A DNA stretch of 64,000 nucleotides from contig JAGUCH010000008.1 in NCBI GenBank assembly GCA_019096065.1, forward strand, positions 5,337,001 through 5,401,000, given 5' to 3'. Position numbers and translations under genes: made by a program. The notes beneath the pieces are model-generated. The model was not told the origin of the DNA. It saw nothing but the letters and a program-made list of their open reading frames with translations, and did no database searches. This document shows positions 10,834 through 21,600 of the stretch, piece after piece. Within the stretch, counting starts at the first letter, position 1. Each line of letters opens with the position of its first letter. This DNA comes from Paracyclopina nana. Its lineage: Eukaryota; Arthropoda; Copepoda; Cyclopoida; Cyclopettidae.

Positions 10834-12103
10834 TTTTTAAATTCCAGAACGAGTTCTTATCAGTGCTCAAACTAGAAGATAAATTACAATTCAAAGATTA
10901 TCACTAGGATAAACCTTTTTAATAGAAAAGGCTGTAGAACAGCACTAATACCAAACTGGTAAACCAGTTATCAATACAAAACTAGAGAACTAGTTTTTCA
11001 ATGAGAGGTTCAACAACAGAACCTCCTCCTGTTTAGTACAGGGAAACTTGGAAAGCAATTAGTTCGTAGGTTATGCAGACAGGCACAACCCAGATGCTCT
11101 CCCCAACACGCTCACAACACGCTCACACAATCTCAAGCACACAAAGAACAGGGTTGCTGGCTCCCTTGGGAGCCTGTTTTGTTTAACCAGGCGGACCTCT
11201 TGATGCTCCTGTCGACTAGTGCACCAAGGTAATCCAGATGTTGCGTGGGGGTTTTGAACAGAAACAGTTTTTGGAACCTCGTTCCCACCAAACTACCAGC
11301 TGTTGTAGCAAGGTGAAAGATAAAAAACACTTATTGCGACCTGTACATGGACCAGTCTGATTACCAGTCCAAGGCCCTTCACTGACACTTGTTAAAATTG
11401 GTTCGCACTAAATTCACTAGCACACTATCACCTCTCTAATAGGTGATCTTCTCTTCCCAGTCCAGAAGCACAATGGTCGTAGCACTTCCTTCAAACTTTT
11501 GGCCCACTGACTTTCTTTTCGCATCTGTGGCCTCCCAGATTAGCGTAAGGGTCGTCTTACGATTGTCCAAGCCCTGATTAACTTTTAAATCCACTCGCCA
11601 AAGAGTCAGTGTTTGGTATAGCAAGAAGAGGGGGGAGGGCACCACTGCTCCGGAGCTACTAGACGTCCAAACGCTGGGATATGCGCTCTTTGTCTCTAAT
11701 TTCGCCTCCTTGGACTTATGTGGTCTTCAAATATGTGCGCCAGTACCTGGTACCTTAAATTGCACACACACTTGGCAACGAGACGCCTTCTTCAGGTCGA
11801 CCAAAAGGCGATGGTGTGCTGTCTCGAGGGGTGATCGAAGTTCTGACAACAATCGTCGCCATTTTATTTTCTCTTTACCGTACCACTTGCCTCTACCCAA
11901 CTCCACCTCTACTCCTCAAGTTCGCCCTGAATTGCTCTTCTCCGATCACTGTCCGATGGGTTGTAGGACTCACTTTACCTTTGCCAATCACCCAAAGGAC
12001 CACGCACCGTCTTGTGCCAGACAATGATATCTTGAAATGATAGTCCTCTCACTTCTCACTCAATTGCCGATCGAGGGTGGGATCCCCGGATGCTTCTGCA
12101 GGG
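10834..12103 (-). other. Long untranslated leader of the retroelement
   Basis: About 1.27 kb lies between the primer binding site and the gag start. No long minus-strand ORF is present; the ORFs on either strand are short and unlike any protein I recognise. The part next to gag (10846-11285) is rich in small perfect hairpins and is listed separately. The part next to the primer site is more GC-rich than the host flank. Confidence 0.65.
10846..11285 (-). other. Cluster of small hairpins in the retroelement leader
   Basis: Perfect inverted repeats with short loops follow one another just upstream of gag: 10846-10857 (5-bp stem), 10914-10931 (6 bp), 10932-10942 (4 bp), 10954-10969 (7 bp), 10978-10997 (8 bp, loop AGAA), 11005-11025 (7 bp), 11028-11042 (5 bp), 11159-11174 (7 bp, loop TT) and 11273-11285 (5 bp). 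The stems have unrelated sequences, so this is a series of structures rather than a tandem repeat. In other retroelements this position holds packaging, dimerisation or ribosome-entry structures; that role here is inference. Confidence 0.55.
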
Positions 12104-12121
12104 ATCCCGGTTGAGCCCCCA
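12104..12121 (-). other. Primer binding site, proline-tRNA type
   Basis: The minus strand reads TGGGGGCTCAACCGGGAT, three bases after the CA end of the LTR. This differs at two central positions from the proline-tRNA primer binding site known from gammaretroviruses. It fixes the inner LTR boundary and shows that the leader begins here. Confidence 0.8.
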
Positions 12122-12124
12122 AAA

Positions 12125-12555
12125 TGCTCTGCGACACTGTGCCTTTACTCTGCACCTAAAGCCAGGGCCAACTCCAACTCTAAGCGGAGGCACTCGAGTC
12201 TAGCAAATATCTCAATCCTCTGTAGAATCACTCTGGTCGGGACTGAGCCTGATGGCATATATACAATGTTTTTGGGTAGACAGAGTACCAATCCTCCAAA
12301 TCAGCACCACCATAAGGAGGAAGTGGCAGTGCCCAGCACTTGTCCTCCCACCAATGTGTTCCAAATCACTCCAACTGAGAAAGCCCTAGGCTTAACCCAG
12401 CTTCCTACATTCACTAAGGAGCTCTGCAGGTTCTACCTCTTAGAATATAGTATAGCTAGTCTCAGTACATTATCCATTTATTCAAGCAGAGCCAGGAATA
12501 AAGTTGTCACAGAAAGAGCCCCTCTATTGCAGGAGGGTACGTTGACTGTCTGACA
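12125..12555 (-). repeat. 5' LTR of the retroelement (431 bp)
   Basis: The segment begins TG and ends CA on either strand, as LTRs do, and its downstream edge (minus strand) lies three bases before a primer binding site. On the minus strand it opens with TGTCAGACAGTCAAC. It holds a TATATA box (12258-12263) and an AATAAA (12477-12482). The AATAAA lies upstream of the TATA box in element orientation, so it may not be the element's own poly(A) signal. A target-site duplication cannot be tested because the other LTR is outside the window; the bases next to the outer edge are CCCTC on the plus strand. Confidence 0.75.
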
Positions 12556-12633
12556 CCCTCTTCGTGACTCCCCCAGTCTCGCTCCTCTCCTCCGCGCGTC
12601 CCATCGCTCGTCTCCGTCAGCCGCGGCCCCATG

Positions 12634-12779
12634 CTAGCCTTCCATAGGTAAACTTGTGTGCGCCGCCAGTTTAAGCTCTTGCCATATGCCGTCTTCTTTC
12701 TTGCGGTTTTTTAGGGAGGGCAAGTAAGCGTCCTCCAATTTATCAAAATTGGCTGCGGAAATTTGCGGACTTGGGAGCC
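12634..12779 (-). CDS. Candidate last exon of an unidentified minus-strand host gene
   Basis: After an acceptor ending ATTCAG, one frame is open for 47 codons and ends in TAG at 12634-12636. The peptide begins LPSPQISAANFDKLEDAY and ends SLPMEG; its composition is soluble and charged, as in a real coding exon. It enters in phase 1, which does not fit directly with the candidate exon at 13074-13219, so either an alternative acceptor (five bases after the CTCCC at 12773-12777) or an exon I have not found is needed. The retroelement LTR begins 78 bp beyond the stop. I do not recognise the protein. Confidence 0.45.
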
Positions 12780-13073
12780 CTGAATGTTAGTTTTTAGCTT
12801 ACGGCCCTATGAAAATTGACACCTACGATTTCGCGAGTTTTTTTCCCGTGCGCGTCCAGAAGGCATTTTGAGCCACTGTGAATTGGTATTTCTCATTTGT
12901 TAACCCACGTGAAATCCTATAAATCCAATCTTGATTTTGGTACTTTGATCTTTACACAAAAAATCAATGCTGGGACTCGAAGCCCCTTTTGGTAGTGTAG
13001 TAATAAGTCAAAACTGTTACTTGAAGTACTTTTTGGTAGTGTAGCATTTTTCCTTGCTTTTATTTGCTCTTAC

Positions 13074-13219
13074 CAATGAGCCCAGCTGGAGATTAGGACT
13101 GTAGAAAGCTTTTTTCTCAGCGATTGCATTGATTCTGGGCTTCGATGCCTGCAGCAGCATTCGACAAGAAAAACCACTCCACATGGTACCAAAAATGAGT
13201 AAATGACAGGTAATGCCAC
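13074..13219 (-). CDS. Candidate internal exon, possibly a membrane segment
   Basis: The minus strand shows a strong pyrimidine-rich acceptor ending CCCCCAG and a donor GTAAGAGC, 146 bp apart. In the frame set by the upstream exon (phase 0) it is open and encodes a hydrophobic stretch (LPVIYSFLVPCGVVFLVE) followed by a Cys/Arg-rich segment, which would suit a transmembrane helix. A second frame is also open, so the coding frame is uncertain. The downstream phase does not match the best acceptor of the next candidate exon. Confidence 0.35.
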
Positions 13220-13586
13220 CTGGGGGAGATAAAAAGATCAAGTTGCCAGTCTTTTGCATTGTTAGCGAAATGATCAAGCCGGAAAGCGAGAAAAAGAACC
13301 AAAGAACAGCTTAGCTTGCTTTTGTGAAGTATCAAAAGCCTCATAATATCACACGTCATATGTGCAATTATTTAAGTGTAATTGGTTTTAGCCACTAAAA
13401 GCCATCAGTCTCCTAAATTATTGATTTTAAGTTTCAATGCAGTATTTCAGACAGATTTTATACGTTAAAAAAGTCAGGTTTTCGCTCAATCTTTTTTTTC
13501 GGCTTTTGGCAAGATATTTTTTTTCAAAATAATATGAGAGAATCATTGAGTGCCAAAAACGTGGCTAGGATATCAAAAATCCTTAC

Positions 13587-13774
13587 CTGGAATGTGACGA
13601 GGATTTCAAAAGTTGGGAAGTTGAATGCTTGCAGAAATTCGAGACAATTGTGCGACAAATAAGCTGTCCCATTTTTGCCTGAAGTTTCAGCTGCCCTGGC
13701 CATCATTTCTTCGATGGCTCCAAGCCGGTTGCCTCTCATGGTGACCTGAGAGTCCATGATGCTGTTTTCAAACA
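13587..13774 (-). CDS. Candidate internal exon of an unidentified host gene
   Basis: The acceptor TTTCTCATTTCAG and donor CAG|GTAAGG flank 188 bp that are open in only one frame (62 codons after a split codon). The peptide includes MDSQVTMRGNRLGAIEEMMA and ends FPTFEILVTFQ. Splice signals and composition are convincing for an exon, entering in phase 1 and leaving in phase 0. I do not recognise the family. The gene would run towards the retroelement and start somewhere between here and the robo promoter. Confidence 0.5.
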
Positions 13775-15378
13775 CTGAAATGAGAAAGTTTCCCCACAAT
13801 CTTCTCCCACAGAGGATGATAGTCGGCTTCTCTCCTTTTTCTCTTTTTTCTACATTGCACGTCACTATGGAGGATTTTGAGGGATAACTTTTCCTGATAG
13901 CTGCGTTGATGCTGCTAATATTGAGGTCATGCTATGAACTAATAAAAATCATGGTAATTGCCTGTAATTGTCACGAGGAAAATCATGTCGCATTTCAATC
14001 CGACAAAAGCTTTTAGTAAGCTTGCATGACTGCATTATTTGTAATACTACTAAGCATGTTTCTACAAAAGATTGTAAACTAACAATCCCTATTATTGATT
14101 TACATATCTTTTCTAGAGTGTAATTGATGGTGATTGCTTTTAGAGGTGAGTTTTCGGTAACCTAAAATTTGTTTTTTATTTTTACCTTCTGCTCCTGAAA
14201 TGAGAAATCCGGAAGCCTTTCTTTTGAAGAAACATCGTTTTTCTTCAAGTAGAGAACTATTTATACTTATTGAGCAATGTGCACGTAAAGTTAGCCAGTA
14301 TCTTCCTAGTATTTTGCGTTATTTTTGATGCGACGAATTCCCTCAAATGATAACTGTGCCTCATGAAACATAATCATAAATGGTGGCAATATGAGCTCAA
14401 GGAGCAGAACAAAATCGAGTATTTTGAAAAACTGAAAGAAAACTGAAAAACTTTGAAAGAAGCAGATAAATCTTAAAACTTTATAATGCAACAATACACT
14501 TTGACAAATAATTAAAAGCTAAATATTGCTGTGAGCCGTTCAAGGAGCCTAAACTTAATCTGAGCTTTCAAAAAGAAATCGAAATTAATTTCCATGGGAA
14601 ACTTGCCTTAAAGTTATAATCTACTTTAAGCTTACTGGCATTTAGCTAAGGAAAAATTAAAGATCTCCATCGCCAAATGGCAAGACCAGAAAGGGTCAAT
14701 TTCTCAGCAGGCGCGTGCGCGCATTCCTATGTAGTATTCACATAAGTATCATAACAATATAACATTGATGTAGGGCGATCCCAGCGGCAATTATGATAGA
14801 ATTTTATTAGCCAACTTTGGCTTTTTCTTAATTAAATTAGTTAATTATAGTAAACAACCCAATCATTCTATTAAATTATGTTAACCCCAATTAAAAATGA
14901 TGCTCTGTCATGGTATTTGGGGTTAAAAGTGATGTTGATGGGGCGAGATTGACTTAGACTGACGATTTGACCCATAACCACTTTGTAGTGATAGAGATAG
15001 AATGATAATAAACTTCAGCTGCAATAGCTATAGCTTGTAGAAGTATTAGATGATTACACAGTTCAGAGTGACCATGCAGAGTTATCTTGAGTGGACATTT
15101 ATCTTTCGGTAATTTGTTTTTGTGGCACATTCTAAAGAGAAAATGTCGTCTTTAAGTGGCCAATCTGAGAATACTTTGACCCATCGATTCACCTTTCTGG
15201 TCTTGACGTAAGTTGATGGAGATCTTTAGGAAAAATATTTTAGATCCAAGGAAGCTTTTGCACGGAAAAATCTTATCTAGATTCACGGAACCTTATTGAG
15301 CTGAGTCGCTCTCGTGGTTAAGCGTTACGTCATCGTATTTCACCCGCGTTTTGCGGCGCCAACCGCGCTTGCTGAGAA

Positions 15379-15453
15379 ATGTCCGCGCTCTCAGCTTTTT
15401 TCAAGCAAAAACTTGTTCTTGAGCTGCAAAACCAGCAGCAAGCTCAAAGTTAG
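15379..15453 (+). other. Upstream ORF 1 in the robo leader (24 codons)
   Basis: ATG at 15379 in the context AGAAATGT, ending at TAG 15451-15453. It precedes the robo start by about 100 bases and could lower translation if it lies in the mature 5' leader. Confidence 0.3.
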
Positions 15454-15509
15454 TTTCTGGTGAGAAATTGAAGTGGGAACACCGCGAAAATTATTAACAT
15501 ACCACTAAG

Positions 15510-15548
15510 ATGCTCAAGTTGACTGTGACAAGTGATGCTGCCGGCTAA
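15510..15548 (+). other. Upstream ORF 2 in the robo leader (12 codons)
   Basis: ATG at 15510 in the strong context CTAAGATG, ending at TAA 15546-15548, only 11 bases before the robo ATG and out of frame with it. Such placement fits a reinitiation-limiting upstream ORF, if transcribed. Confidence 0.3.
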
Positions 15549-15559
15549 ATAACGGAAAC

Positions 15560-15620
15560 ATGGCTGTGAAATCCCCCATTTTAACACTTTGGGTGTTGTT
15601 GTTCTGGATCTGGCTTGAAG
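15560..15620 (+). CDS. robo: robo exon 1: start codon and signal peptide
   Basis: ATG in the context GGAAACATGG, followed by a hydrophobic secretion signal (WVLLFWIWL). The donor is GTAAGA and the exon ends in phase 1, matching exon 2. No other ATG nearby gives an in-frame signal peptide. Confidence 0.88.
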
Positions 15621-18600
15621 GTAAGACAAACAGCTGATAAAAGACAGAGAGGCGCCAATTGAGGGACACGTCTAGACTTCATGGCGCCCCGGTGCTCAAA
15701 CGTAAACAATGGCCCCGTTGTGCTTTTAAAAGCTCAATTATTGCACGCTGGCATATCATGTCTGTTTACAGACACCTTCAACTAACAATCTATTGAGTGA
15801 TATCCTGATTTGCTGACAGCATCAGCTTTTGCAGCAACATCTCTTTTACCCACAAAGCATCGTTTTTTTCGCCAGAAAGGAAAGAGTTTCTTTGATAAAC
15901 TTTGAAGTTTCCGGAGTAAAACAACAACAACAACAAGAAAAGCCACTTTGAACTTATTGTGCTAGACCGTCATCATTTTCATTCAGTGGCTGAAAAGTCT
16001 GGGTGGTAGCTTTTGGATTAATTGCCATAAAGTGTTCAACATGATCCAATGCTCAATCTGAAGGCTTATGGAAAAAGGGATTTTACCATGACTTTTTTGC
16101 CTTCATGTTGTATATGTTGAATGATGTTACTTAAGCCTGTGTTTTGGGTACTTTTGCGTTGATGCGTTGCATTAAAAAACCTTACCATATGTTAAAGCCA
16201 ACAACAAGATGTAGTTGTGTGCTTTACTACTGTAATTGCTACATTCCTCGTATTTATTCGTGTAGCAACATGCAATGGTAAGTGGCATTTTTGGTAGGTA
16301 GCTTTAAGTAGTTCCATAAAGAGGGAAATTTTTACACAAAAGGTCAAAAATGCCTCAAATAACTGTTGAAAATGCCAAATTGGCCTTAAAACTTGCACAT
16401 TCTTTATAAAGTTCAAATTCTTTGGTCCATCAGAATCAGAGACCCTTATCTTAGCTCTTTTATTGCTAGGAAATTCGTCATTTACGACACACTACACAAA
16501 AATACTACAGCTTCTCGTCGTGTACCAGCAACATTTCGTCCTTTTTTGGCATGCTCAAACTTTTATCTGGGAATTCTGGGCTAAACTAGGGATCACCAAG
16601 TTTATTTTGACACACTTTTATTTTCTAAACAAAGCTGGAGACCCTCTTGTTCAATGTTCCCTTTTGTGGACGTTACTTTAAAAATTACGCAAGTTAATTG
16701 GGATGTTTTTATTTGGAGTGAGCAACTCTACAAAAAAGTTCTATGTAGAATTTCTTATTTGTGGCTCAAAGCAGGAAGCTGGTAAATGTAAATATGATTT
16801 TGAGCCCTAAAATTAGGATACATCAGAAGATGAGAAGTGAATGTGGGCGTCATTATAAAAAACGGCTAGGAATTTTGGCCACATTTTACTTGAGAGGAAC
16901 CCTTCATTTTGATAATAACAGATTAAAGATGCCTGAAATTGTGTGTCACGTGTCCTTTGGAGTTAATTGGACATGGTGGCTCATCATATCTATTGTGGGC
17001 TCAAGTTTAGGAAACATCTGTTGAGCAAACTTTTCTTAGTTTGTGGTTTTATGGCTTTTTTCCCCTAGCCGAAAAAGGTCAATTTTAACTGCCACCTTTC
17101 AGTAAATGCTTTTAGGCTCACCAAATGGCTTGAAAATGATAATAATAACCAATTAGTATTTGTTTAGCTCGCCATTAGTATTGGCTAGTATTTTGCTAAT
17201 TATAGCTTCCCTGCTGAACAATTAAATATTGTGGAATCTTTTCCCCTTTTGCTTTTATGTATGGCATTTTCAGTATTTCGTCGTTGCTTTTGTTCGGTTA
17301 AGCATGAAAAGATACCTATAATTGCAGTAAATAGCTTAGTTTAAAGTTCTTGATCCCCAAAAGACGAATCCACGCGTAGACAACAACTGAGTGTTAGACC
17401 CTGCGGCTAAATTGTCCCGTACACTGTTGTGTTTTGAACTAAGGTGTGAATGCATTCACACGTGTCATAACAAATGATTTGGCACTCGCACACTGGGCTG
17501 AATTGGACCCTAAAAAACTACTACTAACAGTTATGCTAATTGTTCCCACAAAAGGTGGCCAAAAATGCCTAATTTGAATTTTATAGTGGCTTGGACCTGC
17601 TCCTAACTGGAATGCTTCCATTTTTATGACCTTTAGAATAAGTTGCAAATTGTAGATTTTTTGCACCTTCGCAAGGGTATGAAAAAATGAAAACTGGTGC
17701 CCTAAAAGTGAAGAATGTTGTCGTCCTCTTTGTCTCTCTCTTGAGCAAAGAAGGTGGAACGAAAAATGCCATATGCTCTGAGGAGATGAACAATATCATC
17801 ATCGCAAGATAAATGGGAGAAAAGCCGAGCAAAGATTACAAAATGGGGGAGGAATTGGGGAAAAAGTAGCACCCTTGAAATATGTATGCAGAATTCTTTC
17901 CCAGCTTCTAAAAGCTTTGAGGAGGATAACAATGAAGATAAACTCACTCTGTGCCATATAGTACACTTGAAGATGAAATCCAAGATATGGAATTTTTCTG
18001 AAAACACCTGATTTTTAAGCATGTATTTTAGCATCTAATTAGTTCTAGTCACTATCCATTAATTGCTTTTTTCAACAAAAATATACAATGAATATTTCAT
18101 TGTTTCATTAATATCATCTAAGAAACCCAAGCACCCAAGTTATTTTCAAGAGACACCTGAGGGAAAAGAGTTTAATCAAGGCACCTGAAAAGATCCAGTT
18201 TGGCTGCTTTTTGCGTCAAAAATAGCCACGTCTCAATCAGATCTTACAAAAAATGACAAATGACTCTGAAGCTCAAAGAAGATTGGGAATCAAAAGATTA
18301 TCCTGACTTGTGGCAGGTTCACTATTATTCACTTCAAAGAAGAATACCACACCCATGCATATAGCAGTCCACAACTTTTTGATATCAGATTTCTGGTCAG
18401 CCAACTTCAATTCCTTTGTCCCCTGAAACTGCTAGGCTTTATGCTATGGTGGCCCCCATTTTTTGAATAATCTTCAAGATTGAAGAAGATCAAAGAGAAA
18501 AATACATCAAGTCATAATCCACCTTTTTGCCCTTGTTGATTTGGGGGTCTTTTTTAGCCGCTGCAACTTTTTCTTTCCACAATGCTACTACTCTACCATG

Positions 18601-21600
18601 TAGCCACTATATCATATCAACTACTAGCAAAGCCCAAAGTTTTGCAGTTTTGAGAGGATGAAATGTGTGTGCATTCCACTGCAGTAGTAAGGCAGCTGCC
18701 TATTGCCAATTTCACCTTAGCTGATGTTTGACTTCAAATTTCAGAGATGCTGCAGTGTGTGTCTATTATGAGGACCAAGAATTATGCAGTTATCCACCCT
18801 AAAGGATTCGTAGACGCTAAAAAGTGTGTAACCCTAAGATAATTTGAGATGGATTTAGCAAAACAATTGAGCTAAATTTTGCTGAGTAACCAAATGACAG
18901 CAATAATATTCAGATGCACTTAGGTCAACAACAATAGTGCACTTCCAAAATCAGGTCATGATGCTCGTCAAATAAAAAAGCTGCTAAGTTGTGGCGCAAA
19001 ATAAAGCTACATTACAAGCACAGCTTATTTTGTCATTTATGGCTGGCAAAGATAATAATAACCCTTCATAGTGAGCCTTTTTTATAGGACGAAGACACAA
19101 GAGGCCATAAAATGGCCTTTTCCATCTCATATGGCTACTCGCCAGACCTTTTAAGCATAAAATGCTCAGCAAAACACATGTGACCTTTTTTATACTTTAT
19201 TGACCACAAAAGTAAAAAAGAATAGATGACGCATGGATGCCTGTAAGTGTCAGACTTCTTGGGATCACTTTTGGCAAAATTCCGATATGCTTTTTATAAT
19301 AGTTTCTTCTCTTTTTTTGGTGCGTGCCATTCACTTGCACAAGTGTTGAATTTTGCATCGTAACTTTGTGTCAAGAAAACTTTGTGGTTGCCAAGTTTGG
19401 ACAAAAATGATTAGTTTTGACATGGCAGGACATTAAGCCATTTTTGGCTCCTTAGAGAAAGTTTTCGTTGAGTCTGATTATCAATCCATATATTGGTTTT
19501 GTTCACGTTTTAGTGCTCTTGGCGAGTGTGCAATGTAGGCACATCAAGCACCTCATAAAACAGGCTGTTTTACTATCACTCTTGCCTCTCTTAGCATGGA
19601 GTTGTTTCATGAGCTTTAATATATAGAGAGGTCAAGCTTTATTGCATAAATCCTCTTAAAGTATAAGTTGAGTTCAGTATTTTGAATTGCTTTTGTTCAT
19701 GCATATTTTGCTGAAATTGTACTAGACATAAATCAATGATTGTATTCTTCTTCCATTCTCTCTAGAGATTGACATAAGTTTGTGTTTGAAGTCAGTTTTA
19801 GTTAGGTCCTGCTGAATATAGTAGTACTATGTGTGAGTGAGACCACCCAAATTTCCAAAATTGAATCCTAGCTAGCTATGATTGTGTGTGTGAGAGTATA
19901 GGGTCCATTTTCAACACCTAACATGAAATTGGACCTTGGAAGACAATTTACCTACAGGCATGAAGCTCACTTTAAAATTCAAAGGGGAAGTTGTAATTAG
20001 ATTCCTTCATAATGCTGAGTCTAGAAATAATGGTCTTTTTTTTGCCCTTTCTTGAGAATGCTAAGTGGCTCTCTTTCTCTCTTTTTTTGGTCAGGAAGTG
20101 GCAATAACTTGGGGATTTGGGGGTGGCTTTTGTTGTTGCTGTATTTATAGTTCCAAATATGTAGGGCACATTGCTTTAGTATGCCCTTAAAGTGGTATCC
20201 TATTAAAAAAGTGAGAATCTACCCCTTTGCAGGGATCTAAATCATGAATGTTGGGGTCTGCATGCTTTGCAGCACAAGAGATGACAAATGTTGTAGGTGA
20301 AGTGGCTCATTGCCCCCTTTTCATGTTCTGGCTGCATTGTTTCCCTGCTCTTTTCATTGCCTTACATACAAAAATGCTACCCTTGTGCCTCATGCATGCC
20401 TAAAAAGAAGAACTCACAGCCACAGTGAGTGTACATTATCTCCAAGTGCAAAATTGTCATACTGCAATCAAATGCTTTTAGCATGAAAAGCATTTCTTGC
20501 ATTCCATATGGCCTTTTTTCGCATTCTGCAATTAAGCGATGTTTGCAAATGACAAATGGGAGGCCATGGCAAAATTGCTTATGCTTTATCCAAAAAGCAA
20601 AGTTTTGGCTTGGCACTTGAATGCAGCTGAGGAAAAGTTTTCAAAAAGTCTGACAAACATTGACTCAGTGTTGAAATGTCTTGGTTGTTTTCTGGTCACA
20701 TTTCTGGGCGCTCATCATGATTTTGCTCTTTTGCTGGTTGGATCAGGAAACATTTGATAAGCATCAGCATATAATCAGCTTTTTTCTCTGCACGACAAAA
20801 TATTTGTAGCAGCCCTGCGCATCAATCTGTCCGCCGTTTGTGTGTATGAGAGAGAGAACGAGGAAGATCTCCTTTTTGGGCATGAAACGTACAAAAAATC
20901 AGGTCATCATGCGCATTGAGCTTTGCTGTTACTTTTTTGCTCATTGAGGTATCTTCCTTGCTGCCTTAAGATGAACGAGGTCTGTAAAAGTCACAGAGGC
21001 TTTAATTCCAGAGTCCATTTATGGTCATCTCTCTCTGCCATGAGATGAATGGTGGTGATGCATTTGCCAACACCTACCAATCTCAGAATTGAATAAGTGG
21101 CACATGCTCACTTCTTCTCTCATTCAGCCTCTTTTTGTTGTGGTGGGCGCATTGCCTTAAATAGCTTTGTGCTTAATGAGGTTTGGCCAGCCACAGTGCA
21201 AAATCCGGGTGAGCATCTGAAAATGTGACGATCAGGCAACCGAGTCACTCAGCATCTGAGTCAAAGTTTGCGATATTTTTGCCAAACATTTGTCAGCCTG
21301 AGCCCAAGTGCCAAGCTAGTGTATTGCTTTTTTCATACAGCATAAGCTTTTTAGCAAATACTCGTCATTTGTCATTAGCATTCATTCCATAATAATAGTA
21401 TCAATAAGTGGTTATATGTGGGCATAGTATAAGTGTCTTGTATCATTTTCCCTGATGTAGTAGACAAGGCAAAGAGACTACTACACACTGCTGTGTCAAA
21501 TTCAATAAAGTAAACAATGTGCCTTTGTTATCTCATAGATGCTAGTGCTGCATTGAGAAGTTTGGTCAAAAGTTGTGGAGAAAAACTTGGCCACCACTGG

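Larger units (their letters stand above)
1..12555 (-). mobile_element. Ty3/gypsy-like LTR retroelement, 3' end outside the window
   Basis: A retroelement read on the minus strand. In element order it has a 5' LTR (12125-12555), a primer binding site (12104-12121), a leader (10834-12103), gag (8290-10833), pol with protease, reverse transcriptase, RNase H and the start of integrase (3142-8289), the rest of integrase with a long C-terminal extension (824-3151), and at least 823 bp of 3' noncoding sequence. I see no copy of the 5' LTR in bases 1-823, so the 3' LTR must lie left of the window and the whole element exceeds 12.5 kb. The order protease-RT-RNase H-integrase, the YIDD box and the RNase H context are Ty3/gypsy-like rather than BEL/Pao or Copia. 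No envelope-like ORF with signal peptide is visible. Apart from one integrase frameshift the long ORFs are open, which suggests a fairly recent insertion. Confidence 0.9.
12780..15299. other. Flank between candidate host exons and robo; otherwise nothing clear
   Basis: Apart from the exon candidates this stretch is AT-rich DNA without repeats of note. A 39-bp near-duplicate occurs at about 12971-13048 (each copy ends TTTTGGTAGTGTAG). On the minus strand at 14186-14194 a TTTCTCATTTCAG acceptor is followed after nine bases by a GTAAAA donor, a possible microexon. A hydrophobic minus-strand reading at 14309-14440 follows a fair acceptor but runs into a stop without a clear donor. Confidence 0.4.
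15300..15559 (+). promoter_or_regulatory. Promoter-proximal region and 5' leader of robo
   Basis: Base composition changes here: CpG-containing sequence (about 15310-15400) appears in an otherwise AT-rich flank, with a CRE-like TTACGTCA near 15325. Two short upstream ORFs lie in the last 180 bp before the robo ATG. No TATA box is evident and the transcription start cannot be placed from sequence alone. Confidence 0.35.

Noticed and set aside
11273-11290. Alternative primer binding site ending TGG on the minus strand
   Set aside because: No LTR-type CA end lies next to it, and the proline-type site at 12104-12121 is far better placed.
11710-12553. Plus-strand ORFs of 105 and 158 codons
   Set aside because: They lie within the LTR and leader of a minus-strand element; composition and position indicate chance ORFs.
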